Positions 29,538-39,796 are shown, counted from the stretch's first letter. The stretch is 64,000 nt of DNA from Glaciimonas sp. (GCA_012927625.1 JABBOV010000004.1:1-64000); one strand, 5' to 3'. The notes: a model not told the origin generated them from the sequence alone. Numbers and translations: made by a program.

Positions 29538-30521
29538 TTAACGCGACCTCGCTTTCAGATATTTCAGATACCAGCGAGCGCTGTCCAGCACCTTTCCACG
29601 TTTTAGCAGAAAGCGTGACAGCATTCTCATTTCACGGGAATTCCTTGGTGCCGGATCGAGCGGCATGTCGGACCATGGCGACAGGGCATGATATTTTGCG
29701 AATAAGGCGCGCGATTCGTGCCGGGTCCAGTCGGTCCACGGTTTGACCGCGCCGGCGAAGTGGATGAATACTGCATTCTCCACCGGGCGCATCCGGGTAA
29801 TGTTGCGGTCAAGGTCATGGATCAGGTCGTAGATGTAATTCCATTTCGGTGCTATGAAACGCGCCCGCCCATCCAACACGATGTTCAGGGCATCCTGATC
29901 GTTGAAGCGCAATTTCTTGCCGAACTTCAAAAGCGCCTGCATGGCTTCTTCCGTGATGTTGTTGCTGATCCAATTCTCGACATTGATAAAGATGACACCG
30001 CCGTTGAAATAGTGTGGGTGCTTGAGTTGCAACGCGGCACAGCGTCGTCGGGTCGTCTCTTCCGCATCGGGCACGACTAGCGCGATATCGGTGCCGATAT
30101 CCATCTCGATCAATTCATCAATCTTGCCAACGCACAGGATGTCCGCGTCCAGGTACAGCACTCGGTCCGTCACGCCTTGCAATTCCGCTGGAATAATAAG
30201 GCGCGAGAAAATCGACAGCGAGTAATACGAAAACTCAATGAAATGCGTGAATTTATCGAACAGGGCCGGATCGATGATGTGAAGCTGCGTGCGCACGTTC
30301 GGTTGCCGATCCAGTTGCTGCAAGCGGTCACGCTGCTGGTCTGATGCCGAGAATGCAAAGACGTGGAAAGTGAATTGAACGCCCGGATTATTCTCGAGAA
30401 TAGAGGTGATGGTCGCCCCCATGCTGCGGAAATAATGGTTGTCGACGCAAAATGCGATATGGAACGATGGATCGGCCGCAGGACGGCGCGCCGCAGATAG
30501 TACGTTCGATTCGGTGCTCAT
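29538..30521 (-). CDS. Glycosyltransferase family 8 (LPS glycosyltransferase, WaaI/WaaJ-like)
   Basis: 327-residue GT-A enzyme of family 8. The metal-binding DxD is Asp125-Ala-Asp127 in VLYLDADILC; HYFNGGVIFIN and FNDQDALNIV are the other family blocks, and a C-terminal GT8 extension typical of LPS galactosyl/glucosyltransferases is present. It transfers a hexose from UDP-sugar to the LPS core. Its ATG directly follows the stop of the GT9 gene (TGA then ATG), so translation is coupled. Confidence 0.88.
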   Translation of the reverse strand: MSTESNVLSAARRPAADPSFHIAFCVDNHYFRSMGATITSILENNPGVQFTFHVFAFSASDQQRDRLQQLDRQPNVRTQLHIIDPALFDKFTHFIEFSYYSLSIFSRLIIPAELQGVTDRVLYLDADILCVGKIDELIEMDIGTDIALVVPDAEETTRRRCAALQLKHPHYFNGGVIFINVENWISNNITEEAMQALLKFGKKLRFNDQDALNIVLDGRARFIAPKWNYIYDLIHDLDRNITRMRPVENAVFIHFAGAVKPWTDWTRHESRALFAKYHALSPWSDMPLDPAPRNSREMRMLSRFLLKRGKVLDSARWYLKYLKARSR

Positions 30522-31622
30522 TCAGATGCCTTCCATGACTTGTTCTACGGTGATCGCCTTGACCCATTCGCGCCGCTGTGCGGTCATGATGAGTGTGCTG
30601 TTGTCGCAGTCGATTGGCACCCACTCTGGATTTTTCTGGCGCATCAGGGCGATCACCGGGACGTGTACCGCATTCGCCAGATGCATGACTGCGGTTTCGA
30701 CCGAGATGATCAGGTCGCACTTTTGCAACATTGCGGGTAGCTGGAAAAAATTGTCTTCGGCGCAAAACAGTTCCGTGCGCAGTATCGCATAGGCGGCAAA
30801 TACCGTGCGCGCGCCGGCCAGTTCATTGGGTGCTGCATTGACGATGAAACAGGCATCGCGAAATTCATCCTGTTGCCGCATGGCCGCGATCAGTTGCGCC
30901 ACCCGTTCCAGCGGCCAGCAACGCTTCTTCGACTTCGCGAATGGGTTGATGAAGACAAGTTTGCCGCTGCGATTGCCGAACCCCCATGCCGCCAACTTAT
31001 CGTCGGCATCGCGCCGCCACCGCTCGGGAATCGTCACGAACGGAAAACGCGCTGCAGGCGCAATGTCGATCCCACACAATTGGTGGAACCAGTCGGCATA
31101 CACATCGCTGATGTGCTGCGGATTTTGCCGATCGACCGAATATGGCGGGATCACGCGATCCAGTTTTCGGTATCCCAGTAGATGATGCAGTTGAAAAAGT
31201 CCAACCTTGGCTTTCATACCCACTACAAAGCCATTGCCGGCAATGGCTCGGGCCAGCGCGGCGTAGCGTTGCGGGCGCAGCGTCGCTAACGACACTACAA
31301 TTGGATACGCCTCCTGGCGCGCTTCACGGATCGATTCCCGGTACAGTCCCGGATTGTAAGTGCGTTTGTATATTTTGTGGAAGAACGAACAGTCGGCGAC
31401 CCAATCGTAAAGCGAATATTTTTTCAGGTGTTCCCATTGCGAAGCGTCGCCGGTACGGCGCACTTCGTCCACCCACAGATCAATCTGAAGGTGCGGATAG
31501 GCTTGCGAGAATGCCTGAAAGCAGTTCTGGAGATAGGTGAAGTCACCCAGCGCAAGATGAGCAATGAATAGTATTTTGTTCGACCTGCGCAGCAAGTCCG
31601 GTGCGATGAGTGGCTGTGTCAT
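30522..31622 (-). CDS. Glycosyltransferase family 9 (heptosyltransferase-like)
   Basis: 366-residue GT-B fold protein of the ADP-heptose:LPS heptosyltransferase family. Visible: IAHLALGDFTYLQNCFQAF at the N-terminus, INPFAKSKKRCWPLERVAQLI in two parts around residue 230, and CDLIISVETAVMHLANAVHVPVIAL (donor pocket, split at VETAVMHLA). The classic GDxxxxTP motif of WaaC/WaaF is replaced by GDFTYLQN, so it is a divergent member that may use another sugar. Upstream partner of the GT8 gene in a core-LPS unit. Confidence 0.85.
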   Translation of the reverse strand: MTQPLIAPDLLRRSNKILFIAHLALGDFTYLQNCFQAFSQAYPHLQIDLWVDEVRRTGDASQWEHLKKYSLYDWVADCSFFHKIYKRTYNPGLYRESIREARQEAYPIVVSLATLRPQRYAALARAIAGNGFVVGMKAKVGLFQLHHLLGYRKLDRVIPPYSVDRQNPQHISDVYADWFHQLCGIDIAPAARFPFVTIPERWRRDADDKLAAWGFGNRSGKLVFINPFAKSKKRCWPLERVAQLIAAMRQQDEFRDACFIVNAAPNELAGARTVFAAYAILRTELFCAEDNFFQLPAMLQKCDLIISVETAVMHLANAVHVPVIALMRQKNPEWVPIDCDNSTLIMTAQRREWVKAITVEQVMEGI

Positions 31623-31741
31623 AAGAATTTCTTCAACGTTTCGTCACTATCTTTTGTGGCATTGATGTGTAGGCATCAATGCATCGATGGCTTACGGCTT
31701 TAAAAGATGCGCTACACGGGTGGCTTGTGTGCTGCAGCGGT

Positions 31742-33013
31742 TCACGGCGCGGCGCGATGGGTGCCGTTAACTGAGTTATAAGCAGCGCCGTTGCTTTCCT
31801 GCTCGCGCAGCAAGGACCAGAGAATAACCAACGTGAACGCAAAGATCATGACGCCGTTATTGTGTGTCAAAAAGGCCTGTGTCAGTCCAAAACAGATGTA
31901 ACAGACGCTCAATAGCACTCCCGCAACCGCGTACGGGCGGACTGCGTGATTTTCAGATCTTATGCGTTTTACGAACAGCGCCAGCGGAACCAGGTACAGA
32001 ATCAATAGCGCAGCTAATCCGAGCACGCCGCGCTTAACTAGCGCATCAAGGTACTCGTTATGCAAATGGCTATGTACATCGTCAGTCGGACGAACCTTGC
32101 CGGCCTGGGTTAGTCTTGCCGCCTCTTTCATGTAGCCTTCCTTGCCCCAGCCCAGCCACGGACGCTCGGGAAAGAGCAGCAGCCCGGTACGCCACATTTC
32201 CAGCCGGGTGCCAACCGAAGTCAGGGTATTGCCGGATTTGAAATAGTCTTGCGTTTCAGCGATGGAAAGCCTTACCCGCACTTCCATTGGAGTGCGTGGC
32301 ATGACATACAGGACACCAAACAGCACCAGCATGGCAGCAAGGCTGGCTGCGATATGGCGTTTGTTCAATGCGTCGCCATAACACTGATAGGCCACCAGTA
32401 GCGCAACTGGAAGGCTGATCCAGCTACCACGGCTCTCGCTGAACAAAGAACCGAGCAATCCCAGGAAAATCCCGCCTGATAAAAGGATCAACCAGAATGT
32501 GGAGCGGCGCTGTGAAGCCGCCCAGCCGAGGCCGGGCAGGCACAGGATGCCGAGTAATATGCCGATATTGCCAAACTGAATCGGGTTAGTGAAGCCATCT
32601 GCGCGCATGCCTCCTTCGAAGAAAAATTGCCAAGCCGCGAACAGGCCTGATGCAATGGCGCCGGTAGCCACACCACCCCAGAAAAAGCGCGGGATCGGTG
32701 GAAAAACCCGCAGCAGGAGCAGCACAGGGATTACCAGCATAAAGCGCATCGGGCTATCGTATTCCCGGATCGGCGCCCCATGCACTAGATTGGCAAAACT
32801 ACCGGCCAGAAAATAAAAAGCCAGTACCGAAATTAATATTATTTCTTCGCGTTGCAGCTTGATCTTGGCGTGCTTGCGCAGCAGGACGATGCTGCCAGCT
32901 AACAGCAGCACGGCACCAACTGAAAATCCGCTGGGAATGACGAGTGCAATCGCAAAAAAAAGAAATACCGCGACAGACGTGTAAACAATCATTAAAAATC
33001 CTTGATTTGCCAT
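31742..33013 (-). CDS. O-antigen ligase family membrane protein (Wzy_C domain)
   Basis: 423-residue polytopic membrane protein with about eleven hydrophobic segments and one large periplasmic loop (about 260-320) containing the Wzy_C core: TRLEMWRTGLLLFPERPWLGWG and HSHLHNEYLDALVKRG, whose histidine is conserved. Family members join O-antigen to lipid A-core (WaaL) or ligate other glycans to proteins. Position next to two LPS glycosyltransferases and msbA favours the LPS role, but WaaL and PglL-type ligases cannot be told apart by eye. Confidence 0.82.
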   Translation of the reverse strand: MANQGFLMIVYTSVAVFLFFAIALVIPSGFSVGAVLLLAGSIVLLRKHAKIKLQREEIILISVLAFYFLAGSFANLVHGAPIREYDSPMRFMLVIPVLLLLRVFPPIPRFFWGGVATGAIASGLFAAWQFFFEGGMRADGFTNPIQFGNIGILLGILCLPGLGWAASQRRSTFWLILLSGGIFLGLLGSLFSESRGSWISLPVALLVAYQCYGDALNKRHIAASLAAMLVLFGVLYVMPRTPMEVRVRLSIAETQDYFKSGNTLTSVGTRLEMWRTGLLLFPERPWLGWGKEGYMKEAARLTQAGKVRPTDDVHSHLHNEYLDALVKRGVLGLAALLILYLVPLALFVKRIRSENHAVRPYAVAGVLLSVCYICFGLTQAFLTHNNGVMIFAFTLVILWSLLREQESNGAAYNSVNGTHRAAP

Positions 33014-33127
33014 TCATCCCGAAAAACATGCAGGATAAATTTACTTCCGTTCAAATTGATCGGGCAAGATTATAACCATCGGAATCAGAATACTTGCGCG
33101 AAGTTTATTATTTTCAATCGAAATTAC

Positions 33128-36100
33128 TCAATATTCGACCGCGACCTCTAGTGCGCCCAGCACTTGTTCAAGCGCTACCTGTAGCGCATCCGACGGCGTC
33201 ACGCGCCATGCGGCGCCCAAGCGCAGCGTGCAGTCGACACCCTCGGGCTTGAGGCGCACGGCGACCGGCAGGCCGCTGTCGGCACGGTGCGGCTGCAATA
33301 CTTCCTGGATTCGGTTTGAGGCCACAGTCGCCGGTAAGAACAGGCCTAGCTGCTGCCCATACTGGATGCGTGCCGCAGCGATATCCATCACCTGCTCCGC
33401 AGTAATGCGCAAACCGCCCGAAAAACGGTCTTCCGACACCTTGCCCTGCACCGCCAGAAACTCGTCTTCCTTGAACAATGCCTTGTTGGCGTCGTAAATT
33501 TCGCTATATACCGTCACATCAACTGTCGCGCTGCCGTCATCGAGGGTGACGATGATCATCTTGCCGCGTTGAGTCATCTGGGTGCGCAATGCCGAAATCA
33601 CGCCGGCCATCAGTTTTGGCTCGCGCGATGGTTCCAGACTGGTCAGTTTGGAGCGCGCGAACTGGCGCGCTTCGGTTGCGTAGGCGTCGAACATGTGGCC
33701 GGACAGGCAAAAACCGAGTGCGGCTTTTTCTTCGGTCAGTTTCTGTTTTTCGCTCCAGGGTGCAACCTTGACGTATTCCGGCGGCGCCACCAAATCACTG
33801 TCGTCGCCGCCGAACAGGCTGGATTGATTGATCGATGCCAGCGCTTGGCCGGCCGCTTCCATTGCGCGTCCGACCGAGGCCAGCAGGATGGCGCGATTGA
33901 CCTTGAAACAGTCGAAAGCGCCGGCGCGGATCAGCGACTCAATGGTGCGGCGATTGATCTGTCGTTTGTCGACCCGCAGGCAGAAATCGAATAAATCGAC
34001 AAAGGGCGCTTCTTCGCGGGCGGCGACAATCGCTTCGATCGCATTCTGGCCGGAACCCTTGACCGCGCCCAGACCGTAGCGGATGAAGGCGGCTTTTTTG
34101 CCATCTTCGCGTTCCGGCGTGAAGCGATAATCGGACAAATTAATGTCGGGCGGCAACAGCGTCAGGCCACAGATATCGAGCGCATCCACGACCAGAATCT
34201 TGATCTTGTCGGTGTCGTCCATCGCCAGCGACAAGTTGGCGGCCATGAAGGCGGCAGGGTGGTGCACTTTCAGATAGGCGGTGTGATACGACAGCAACGC
34301 GTAAGCGGCAGCATGCGATTTGTTGAAACCGTAGCCGGCAAACTTTTCCATCAAGTCGAAAATCTCGTCGGCCTTGGCTTCCGACAAGCCATCCTTGGCC
34401 GCGCCGTCGCGGAAAATCTGACGGTGTTCGGCCATTTCCTCAGCCTTCTTTTTACCCATCGCGCGTCGCAGCAAATCGGCACCGCCGAGCGAATAACCGC
34501 CGACCACCTGCGCCATCTGCATCACCTGCTCCTGATACACCATGATGCCGTAGGTTTCGGACAAAATGCCTTCGGTGCGCGGATCGGGGTAATCGAAGCG
34601 TTCGCCGTGCTTGCGCTTGCAGAAATCAGGAATCAAATCCATCGGGCCCGGCCGGTACAGCGCCACCAGCGCGATGATGTCCTCGAAACGATCGGGCCGC
34701 GCATCTTTCAGCATGCCTTGCATGCCGCGGCTTTCCAGTTGGAACACGGCAACCGTTTTGGCGGCAGTCAACAGTTCATACGATGCGCGGTCGTTGAGCG
34801 GCAGTTTTTCAAGGCTGAAATCGGCCATCGCCGGGTCCAGTTGTTTGATGTAGCGCACTGCGCGATCCAGAATCGTCAGCGTGGTCAAACCCAAAAAGTC
34901 GAACTTGACCAAGCCGACCGCTTCCACGTCGTCCTTGTCGTATTGCGACACCACGCCAGAATCGCCGCCTTGCGTATACAGCGGGCAGAAATCGGTCAGT
35001 TTGCCGGGCGCAATCACCACGCCGCCAGCGTGCATGCCGATATTGCGGGCAATGCCTTCGACTTTTTGCGCCAGCTCCAGCAGTTGTTGGACTTCTTCCT
35101 CGTTTTCCTGCCGTTCGGCCAGTTGCGGTTCTTCCTTGATCGCGTCGGCAATCGTCACGTGCTTGCCGGGTTTGAACGGGATCAACTTGGAAATGCCATC
35201 GCAAAAGTTGTAGCCGAAATCAAGCACGCGGCCGACATCGCGAATTGCGCCTTTGGCCGCCATGGTGCCGAAAGTGGCGATTTGCGACACCGCGTCCTTG
35301 CCGTACAAATCTTTCACGTGCTGAATCACGCGGTCGCGACCTTCCTGACAAAAGTCAATATCGAAATCGGGCATTGAGACCCGTTCCGGGTTCAGGAAAC
35401 GCTCGAACAGCAGGTTGTACTCTAACGGATCAAGGTCGGTAATCAGCAATGAATACGCCACCAGCGAACCGGCGCCAGAGCCACGGCCGGGGCCGACCGG
35501 CACGCCGTTTTCCTTGGCCCAGCGAATGAATTCGGCCACGATCAGGAAGTAGCCGGGGAATCCCATTTTAATGATCGTATCGATTTCGAACGTCAATCTG
35601 GCTGCGTAGCGGGCGCGTTCCTGCTCACGTTTTTCCGCCAGCGGATACAGTTGCAGCAGACGCTTTTCCAGACCGGCTATGGCTTCCGACTTCAGGAATT
35701 CTTCAATCGTCATGCCTGCCGGCGTCGGAAAATTCGGCAACTGCGGCCGGCCCAGAACCAGTGTCAGATTGCAGCGCTTGGCGATTTCAACCGAATTTTG
35801 CAACGCCACCGGTAAATCGGCGAACAGCGCCGCCATTTGGTCTTGTGTTTGAAAACATTGCAAATCGTTGAAGCGCTTGACGCGGCGCGCATTGGCCAGC
35901 ATCTCGCCTTCGGCAATGCAAGTGCGCGCTTCGTGGGCGATAAATTCCTCTTTTGTCAGGAACTGGATCGGGTGCGTCGCCACCACCGGCAATTGCAGTT
36001 TGGCGGCCAGCGCGACCGCCTGGCGTACCTGCGCGTCCATGTTTGGTTGACCGGCGCGCTGAATTTCGATGTAAAAATGTCCCGGGAAAATGCTAGCCCA

Positions 36101-36586
36101 TTGTTGTGCATGGCGTTCGGCTGCGGCCAAATTGCCATTGTCGATGGCTTGGCCAATATTGCCGAAATGCGCGCCGGATAAGGCGATCAGCCCCGGCTTG
36201 CTGCCATCTTGTTGCAGTGCCTGCAACCATTCGGTACGGATTTCGGCGCGGCCGCGGTGCTGGTTGGTTAGCCAGGCTTTCGATAGCAATTCGCACAATT
36301 GCAGGTAGCCGTCGTGGTTTTTGACCAGCAGCAACAGGCGCGACGGCCTGTCGCGCTCGTCTTCATTGGTGATCCAGACATCGCAACCTGCAATCGGCTT
36401 GACGCCATTCGCGCGCGCAGCCTTGTAAAACTTGATCATGCCGAACAGGTTCGCCAGGTCGGTCAGGGCCAGCGCGGGTTGCAAATCTTTTTTTGCGGCT
36501 GGAATAATGTCATCGAGCCTTACCAATCCATCGACGATGGAATACTCGGAATGCAGGCGAAGGTGGATAAATTGCGGTGTAATCAT
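33128..36586 (-). CDS. dnaE: DNA polymerase III subunit alpha
   Basis: 1152-residue replicative polymerase. Order of domains: PHP (FIHLRLHSEYSIVDG at the N-terminus), polymerase with PGRGSGAGSLVAYSL and the catalytic aspartates in PDFDIDFCQEGRDR, the finger region (GYGFNKSHAAAYALLSY), a helix-hairpin-helix, OB fold (GVISALRTQMTQRGKM) and a C-terminal domain. Length is that of the gammaproteobacterial/betaproteobacterial DnaE1. It stands alone, flanked by an LPS gene and by trhO on the other strand. Confidence 0.97.
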   Translation of the reverse strand: MITPQFIHLRLHSEYSIVDGLVRLDDIIPAAKKDLQPALALTDLANLFGMIKFYKAARANGVKPIAGCDVWITNEDERDRPSRLLLLVKNHDGYLQLCELLSKAWLTNQHRGRAEIRTEWLQALQQDGSKPGLIALSGAHFGNIGQAIDNGNLAAAERHAQQWASIFPGHFYIEIQRAGQPNMDAQVRQAVALAAKLQLPVVATHPIQFLTKEEFIAHEARTCIAEGEMLANARRVKRFNDLQCFQTQDQMAALFADLPVALQNSVEIAKRCNLTLVLGRPQLPNFPTPAGMTIEEFLKSEAIAGLEKRLLQLYPLAEKREQERARYAARLTFEIDTIIKMGFPGYFLIVAEFIRWAKENGVPVGPGRGSGAGSLVAYSLLITDLDPLEYNLLFERFLNPERVSMPDFDIDFCQEGRDRVIQHVKDLYGKDAVSQIATFGTMAAKGAIRDVGRVLDFGYNFCDGISKLIPFKPGKHVTIADAIKEEPQLAERQENEEEVQQLLELAQKVEGIARNIGMHAGGVVIAPGKLTDFCPLYTQGGDSGVVSQYDKDDVEAVGLVKFDFLGLTTLTILDRAVRYIKQLDPAMADFSLEKLPLNDRASYELLTAAKTVAVFQLESRGMQGMLKDARPDRFEDIIALVALYRPGPMDLIPDFCKRKHGERFDYPDPRTEGILSETYGIMVYQEQVMQMAQVVGGYSLGGADLLRRAMGKKKAEEMAEHRQIFRDGAAKDGLSEAKADEIFDLMEKFAGYGFNKSHAAAYALLSYHTAYLKVHHPAAFMAANLSLAMDDTDKIKILVVDALDICGLTLLPPDINLSDYRFTPEREDGKKAAFIRYGLGAVKGSGQNAIEAIVAAREEAPFVDLFDFCLRVDKRQINRRTIESLIRAGAFDCFKVNRAILLASVGRAMEAAGQALASINQSSLFGGDDSDLVAPPEYVKVAPWSEKQKLTEEKAALGFCLSGHMFDAYATEARQFARSKLTSLEPSREPKLMAGVISALRTQMTQRGKMIIVTLDDGSATVDVTVYSEIYDANKALFKEDEFLAVQGKVSEDRFSGGLRITAEQVMDIAAARIQYGQQLGLFLPATVASNRIQEVLQPHRADSGLPVAVRLKPEGVDCTLRLGAAWRVTPSDALQVALEQVLGALEVAVEY

Positions 36587-36668
36587 GGCGGTATTTTACC
36601 CGCAAGGCGGCCAATAACTTAGCGCCGTTTATAATGACGGCCACTATTTCATAAGCGGAAATCGCACC

Positions 36669-37535
36669 ATGCAGGCCACAGAATCATTCGTCAACATCGC
36701 CGGTTATAAATTTGTCACTTTCAGCGATAGCGTTGAAAAACGCGGTGAATTTCGTGCTTTGTGTCAGAAATTGGGATTAAAAGGCACCATTTTACTGACG
36801 CCGGAAGGCATCAATCTGTTTCTGGCGGGGCGACGTGCAGAGATTAATCAATTTCTGACATGGCTACGCGCCGATGCGCGCTTTTCCGACTTTTACGCCA
36901 AAGAAAGCGTCTCACTAGAACAGCCTTTCACCAAATTGCTGGTCAAGCTGAAGCGTGAAATCATCACGATGAAGATGCCGCTGATCAAGCCGGAAGAAGG
37001 CCGCGCTCCTTTCGTGGAACCTAAAACCCTGAAGCGCTGGCTCGATTGCGGCCATGACGACAATGGCCGGCCGGTGGTGATGCTGGAAACCCGCAATGCG
37101 TTCGAAGTCGACGTTGGCACTTTCAAAAATACCGTTGACTACCGGATCAGCAAGTTCAGCGAATTCCCCGACGTGATCGCCGCCCACAAGGACGAGCTGG
37201 CGGGCAAGACGCTGGTAACCTTTTGCACCGGCGGCATCCGCTGTGAAAAAGCCGCGATTCATATGCAAAACATCGGTTTCGACAATGTGTACCAGCTTGA
37301 CGGCGGTATTCTGCAGTATTTCGAGGATGTCGGCGGCGACCATTACGACGGCGAATGTTTCGTGTTCGACTACCGCACCGCGCTCAACCCGAAGCTGGAA
37401 CCGACCGCCACCACCCAATGTTTCGCCTGCCGCGCGGTGGTCACACCACAGGAGCAATTGACGCCGGAATATGTGCCGGGCGTCTCTTGCCCGCATTGTT
37501 ATGAAGCGCCCGATGTGGGCGCTGTTATTATCTGA
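36669..37535 (+). CDS. trhO: tRNA uridine(34) hydroxylase (rhodanese family)
   Basis: 288-residue YceA/TrhO protein, which makes 5-hydroxyuridine at position 34 of tRNA with molecular oxygen. An N-terminal acylphosphatase-like domain ([22 protein letters not shown] in two parts) is followed by a rhodanese domain with the active cysteine in [11 protein letters not shown] and by a C-terminal CxxC...CxxC tail (CFACRA...CPHC) as in many longer homologues. TATAAT at 36630-36635 upstream may be a -10 element, though its -35 is poor. Confidence 0.92.
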   Translation: MQATESFVNIAGYKFVTFSDSVEKRGEFRALCQKLGLKGTILLTPEGINLFLAGRRAEINQFLTWLRADARFSDFYAKESVSLEQPFTKLLVKLKREIITMKMPLIKPEEGRAPFVEPKTLKRWLDCGHDDNGRPVVMLETRNAFEVDVGTFKNTVDYRISKFSEFPDVIAAHKDELAGKTLVTFCTGGIRCEKAAIHMQNIGFDNVYQLDGGILQYFEDVGGDHYDGECFVFDYRTALNPKLEPTATTQCFACRAVVTPQEQLTPEYVPGVSCPHCYEAPDVGAVII

Positions 37536-37568
37536 GCCAATTTTGCCAATTCAAAATACCGGGTTATG

Positions 37569-37594
37569 TATTTTTATTGAATTCAATAAAAATA
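37569..37594. repeat. Perfect 26-base AT-rich palindrome
   Basis: TATTTTTATTGAA followed by TTCAATAAAAATA, with no loop, 34 bases after the trhO stop. It is a perfect self-complement. Possibly part of the trhO terminator or a protein-binding site; nothing in the sequence decides. Confidence 0.6.
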
Positions 37595-37690
37595 TGCGGC
37601 GAGTGCATGTTTTTTATATATACTCCCTATTATAGTAATTTCACGTAACGGGTTGGTAGCACATTAATCCAAAATGCAGGGCGATGGTTT

Positions 37691-37761
37691 TGTAGGAGCG
37701 CACCCGGGCGCGACCGGATTGCCAATAGCTGCGGGTGATCGCGCCCGGGTGCGCTCCTACA
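37691..37761. repeat. Palindromic intergenic repeat (GTAGGAGCGCACCCGGGCGCG type)
   Basis: Arms at 37691-37713 and 37739-37761 are perfect 23-base inverted copies separated by 25 bases. Arms opening TGTAGGAGCGC are typical of dispersed REP-like hairpins in proteobacteria. It lies between trhO and plsY, which read in the same direction; strong folding could uncouple them. Confidence 0.85.
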
Positions 37762-37842
37762 GAAACTGATTCAGCTTGGAGCTTCCTGTTAGATCTGAAA
37801 TTTTACTAAGGATGAAATGCGCAAACCAAAAAGAAAGATTCA

Positions 37843-38448
37843 ATGACTAGCATCCTGTTTGTAATCGCCGCCTACCTGATTGGCTCGATTTCCTTTGCGG
37901 TGGTGGTAAGCAAGCTGCTCGGGCTAAACGATCCGCGCAGCTACGGTTCCGGCAACCCGGGTGCAACCAATGTGCTGCGCAGCGGCAATAAATCGGCGGC
38001 GTTGCTGACATTGCTGGGCGATGGCGCCAAAGGCTGGCTTGCCGTCTGGCTCACCATCCGGTTCGGCCCGCAATACGGCGTGGGCGAGAGCGGCGTTGCG
38101 CTAGTGGCGCTGGCGGTTTTTCTCGGGCATCTGTGGCCGGTATTTTTTCGCTTCGTCGGCGGCAAGGGCGTAGCAACTGCGCTAGGCGTGCTGTTGGGTT
38201 TGAGCGGTTGGCTGGGCCTGGCAACGCTGATTACCTGGCTGGTGATCGCGTATGCATTCCGCTACTCGTCATTTGCAGCCCTGATCGCCGCCGTATTCGC
38301 GCCGTTTTACTACGGGCTAATGTTTGGCGTTAATCCTATCCTGTTTGCGGTGCTGGCCATGAGTGCGCTATTGGTGTTTCGCCACCGCCAGAATATCGCC
38401 AACCTGATGGCCGGCAAGGAAAGCCGATTGGGGAGCAAGAAGGCGTGA
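37843..38448 (+). CDS. plsY: Glycerol-3-phosphate 1-O-acyltransferase PlsY
   Basis: 201-residue inner-membrane enzyme that acylates glycerol-3-phosphate from acyl-phosphate, the first step of phosphatidic acid synthesis. Five to six membrane helices; the three conserved blocks are [18 protein letters not shown] and [14 protein letters not shown]. Faces the convergent tsaD, a common Burkholderiales neighbour. Confidence 0.95.
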   Translation: MTSILFVIAAYLIGSISFAVVVSKLLGLNDPRSYGSGNPGATNVLRSGNKSAALLTLLGDGAKGWLAVWLTIRFGPQYGVGESGVALVALAVFLGHLWPVFFRFVGGKGVATALGVLLGLSGWLGLATLITWLVIAYAFRYSSFAALIAAVFAPFYYGLMFGVNPILFAVLAMSALLVFRHRQNIANLMAGKESRLGSKKA

Positions 38449-38466
38449 TTGTAGTTTTTAAAAATG

Positions 38467-38509
38467 GCGGGAGTATGACTTTAAATACTGCCATTCCCGC
38501 ATATTTTTA
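38467..38509 (+). terminator. Possible intrinsic terminator after plsY
   Basis: GCGGGAGTAT and ATACT...TCCCGC form an imperfect stem 19 bases after the plsY stop, followed by ATATTTTTAG. The stem contains a bulge, so the call is tentative. Confidence 0.4.
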
Positions 38510-38562
38510 GTGCGTATTTAAAAAATACCAGATGAAGTATGGCGGGTGCAACCGCGTAGTTT

Positions 38563-38632
38563 CGTAGGATGGGTGAAACCCATCATGTGCATTGATAGCG
38601 ATTGAAAAGTGATGGGTTTCACCCATCCTACG
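38563..38632. repeat. Palindromic repeat (CGTAGGATGGGTGAAACCCATCA type) overlapping the tsaD stop
   Basis: Perfect 23-base inverted arms at 38563-38585 and 38610-38632 with a 24-base spacer. The arm sequence is a widely dispersed bacterial repeat. The right arm contains the last two codon positions and the TAG stop codon of tsaD on the minus strand (38628-38630), so the repeat defines the C-terminus of that protein. Confidence 0.88.
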
Positions 38633-39656
38633 CAGCACGCAACGTATCCAGCGGCCAGCGCGGCAGCACATTGAACGCATAATCGCGCTTGGCCGCATCC
38701 GGATTTTCCTTCAAACGCAGCGCTGCTGCGAAGGCGATCATCGCGCCGTTGTCGGTACAGAATTCCAGCTCAGGATAAAACACCCCGAAACGTCGCTTGG
38801 CCGCGGCCGCATTCAGCGCTTCGCGCAACTGCACATTGGCGCCGACGCCGCCGGCAATCACCAGCCGTTTCAGGCCGGTATCGCGCAGGGCAGCCATGCA
38901 TTTGGCGGCCAGCACTTCCACCATTGCATCGACAAAAGCGCGCGCCACATTGGCTTTGTCTTGCTCGCAGATATTGGTGATCTTATTTTTGACCAGAGTC
39001 AGCACTGCGGTTTTCAGGCCGGAGAAGCTGAAATTCAAATCCTTCGAATGCAGCATCGGACGCGGCAATTTATACACGCCGGGGTCGCCGAATTCGGCCA
39101 TGCGCGAAATTTCCGGCCCGCCCGGATAACCGAGTCCCAGTAATTTGGCCGACTTGTCGAAAGCTTCGCCGGCGGCGTCGTCCAGCGTTTCGCCCAGCAA
39201 GGTATAGCGGCCGACGCCATCTACCCGCATCAATTGCGTGTGGCCGCCGGATACCAGCAAGGCGACGAACGGGAACGCCGGCGGCTTGCTCGCGAGCAAC
39301 GGCGACAGCAAATGGCCTTCCAGATGGTGAATGCCGAGCATGGGCTTGTCGAGCGCCAGTCCCAGACCGCACGCAAACGACGCGCCGACCAGCAGCGCAC
39401 CGGCCAGGCCCGGACCTTGGGTGTAGGCGATGGCATCGATCTGCGCCAGCGTTCGTCCGCTGTCTTTGAGGGTTTGCTGCAACAGCGGGACGGCGCGCCG
39501 GATATGGTCGCGCGATGCCAGTTCCGGCACTACGCCGCCATATGCTGCGTGCATCGCAACTTGCGAGTGCAGCGCGTGCGCCAGCAAGCCTAGTTCGGTG
39601 TCCACCAGCGCGATGCCGGTTTCGTCACAGGAGGATTCAACGCCTAAAACAAGCAT
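38628..39656 (-). CDS. tsaD: tRNA N6-adenosine threonylcarbamoyltransferase
   Basis: 342-residue ASKHA-fold enzyme that transfers threonylcarbamoyl from TsaB-bound intermediate to A37 of tRNA. Motifs: [24 protein letters not shown] (the iron-binding histidines), [21 protein letters not shown] and DNGAMIA. The last residues (LRAA, then TAG) fall at the edge of a palindromic repeat arm, suggesting that the repeat trimmed or replaced the original C-terminus; the enzyme core is complete. Works with TsaE (23341). Confidence 0.96.
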   Translation of the reverse strand: MLVLGVESSCDETGIALVDTELGLLAHALHSQVAMHAAYGGVVPELASRDHIRRAVPLLQQTLKDSGRTLAQIDAIAYTQGPGLAGALLVGASFACGLGLALDKPMLGIHHLEGHLLSPLLASKPPAFPFVALLVSGGHTQLMRVDGVGRYTLLGETLDDAAGEAFDKSAKLLGLGYPGGPEISRMAEFGDPGVYKLPRPMLHSKDLNFSFSGLKTAVLTLVKNKITNICEQDKANVARAFVDAMVEVLAAKCMAALRDTGLKRLVIAGGVGANVQLREALNAAAAKRRFGVFYPELEFCTDNGAMIAFAAALRLKENPDAAKRDYAFNVLPRWPLDTLRAA

Positions 39657-39796
39657 GGGGATTCTCTACAAGTAAATGGGTGGTGTGATTTTTGCATACA
39701 TTTTTTGCGTGTATTTCTTGTTTGTATTATAGAAGATGGCGCTGCTTAAGCCCGATACCCCGATACCCGTGCTGCAACGATGAATGGATTATTACT

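Noticed and set aside
34259-35377. 372-codon plus-strand open frame antisense to dnaE
   Set aside because: Shadow of the dnaE coding frame; no ribosome site and no known domain.
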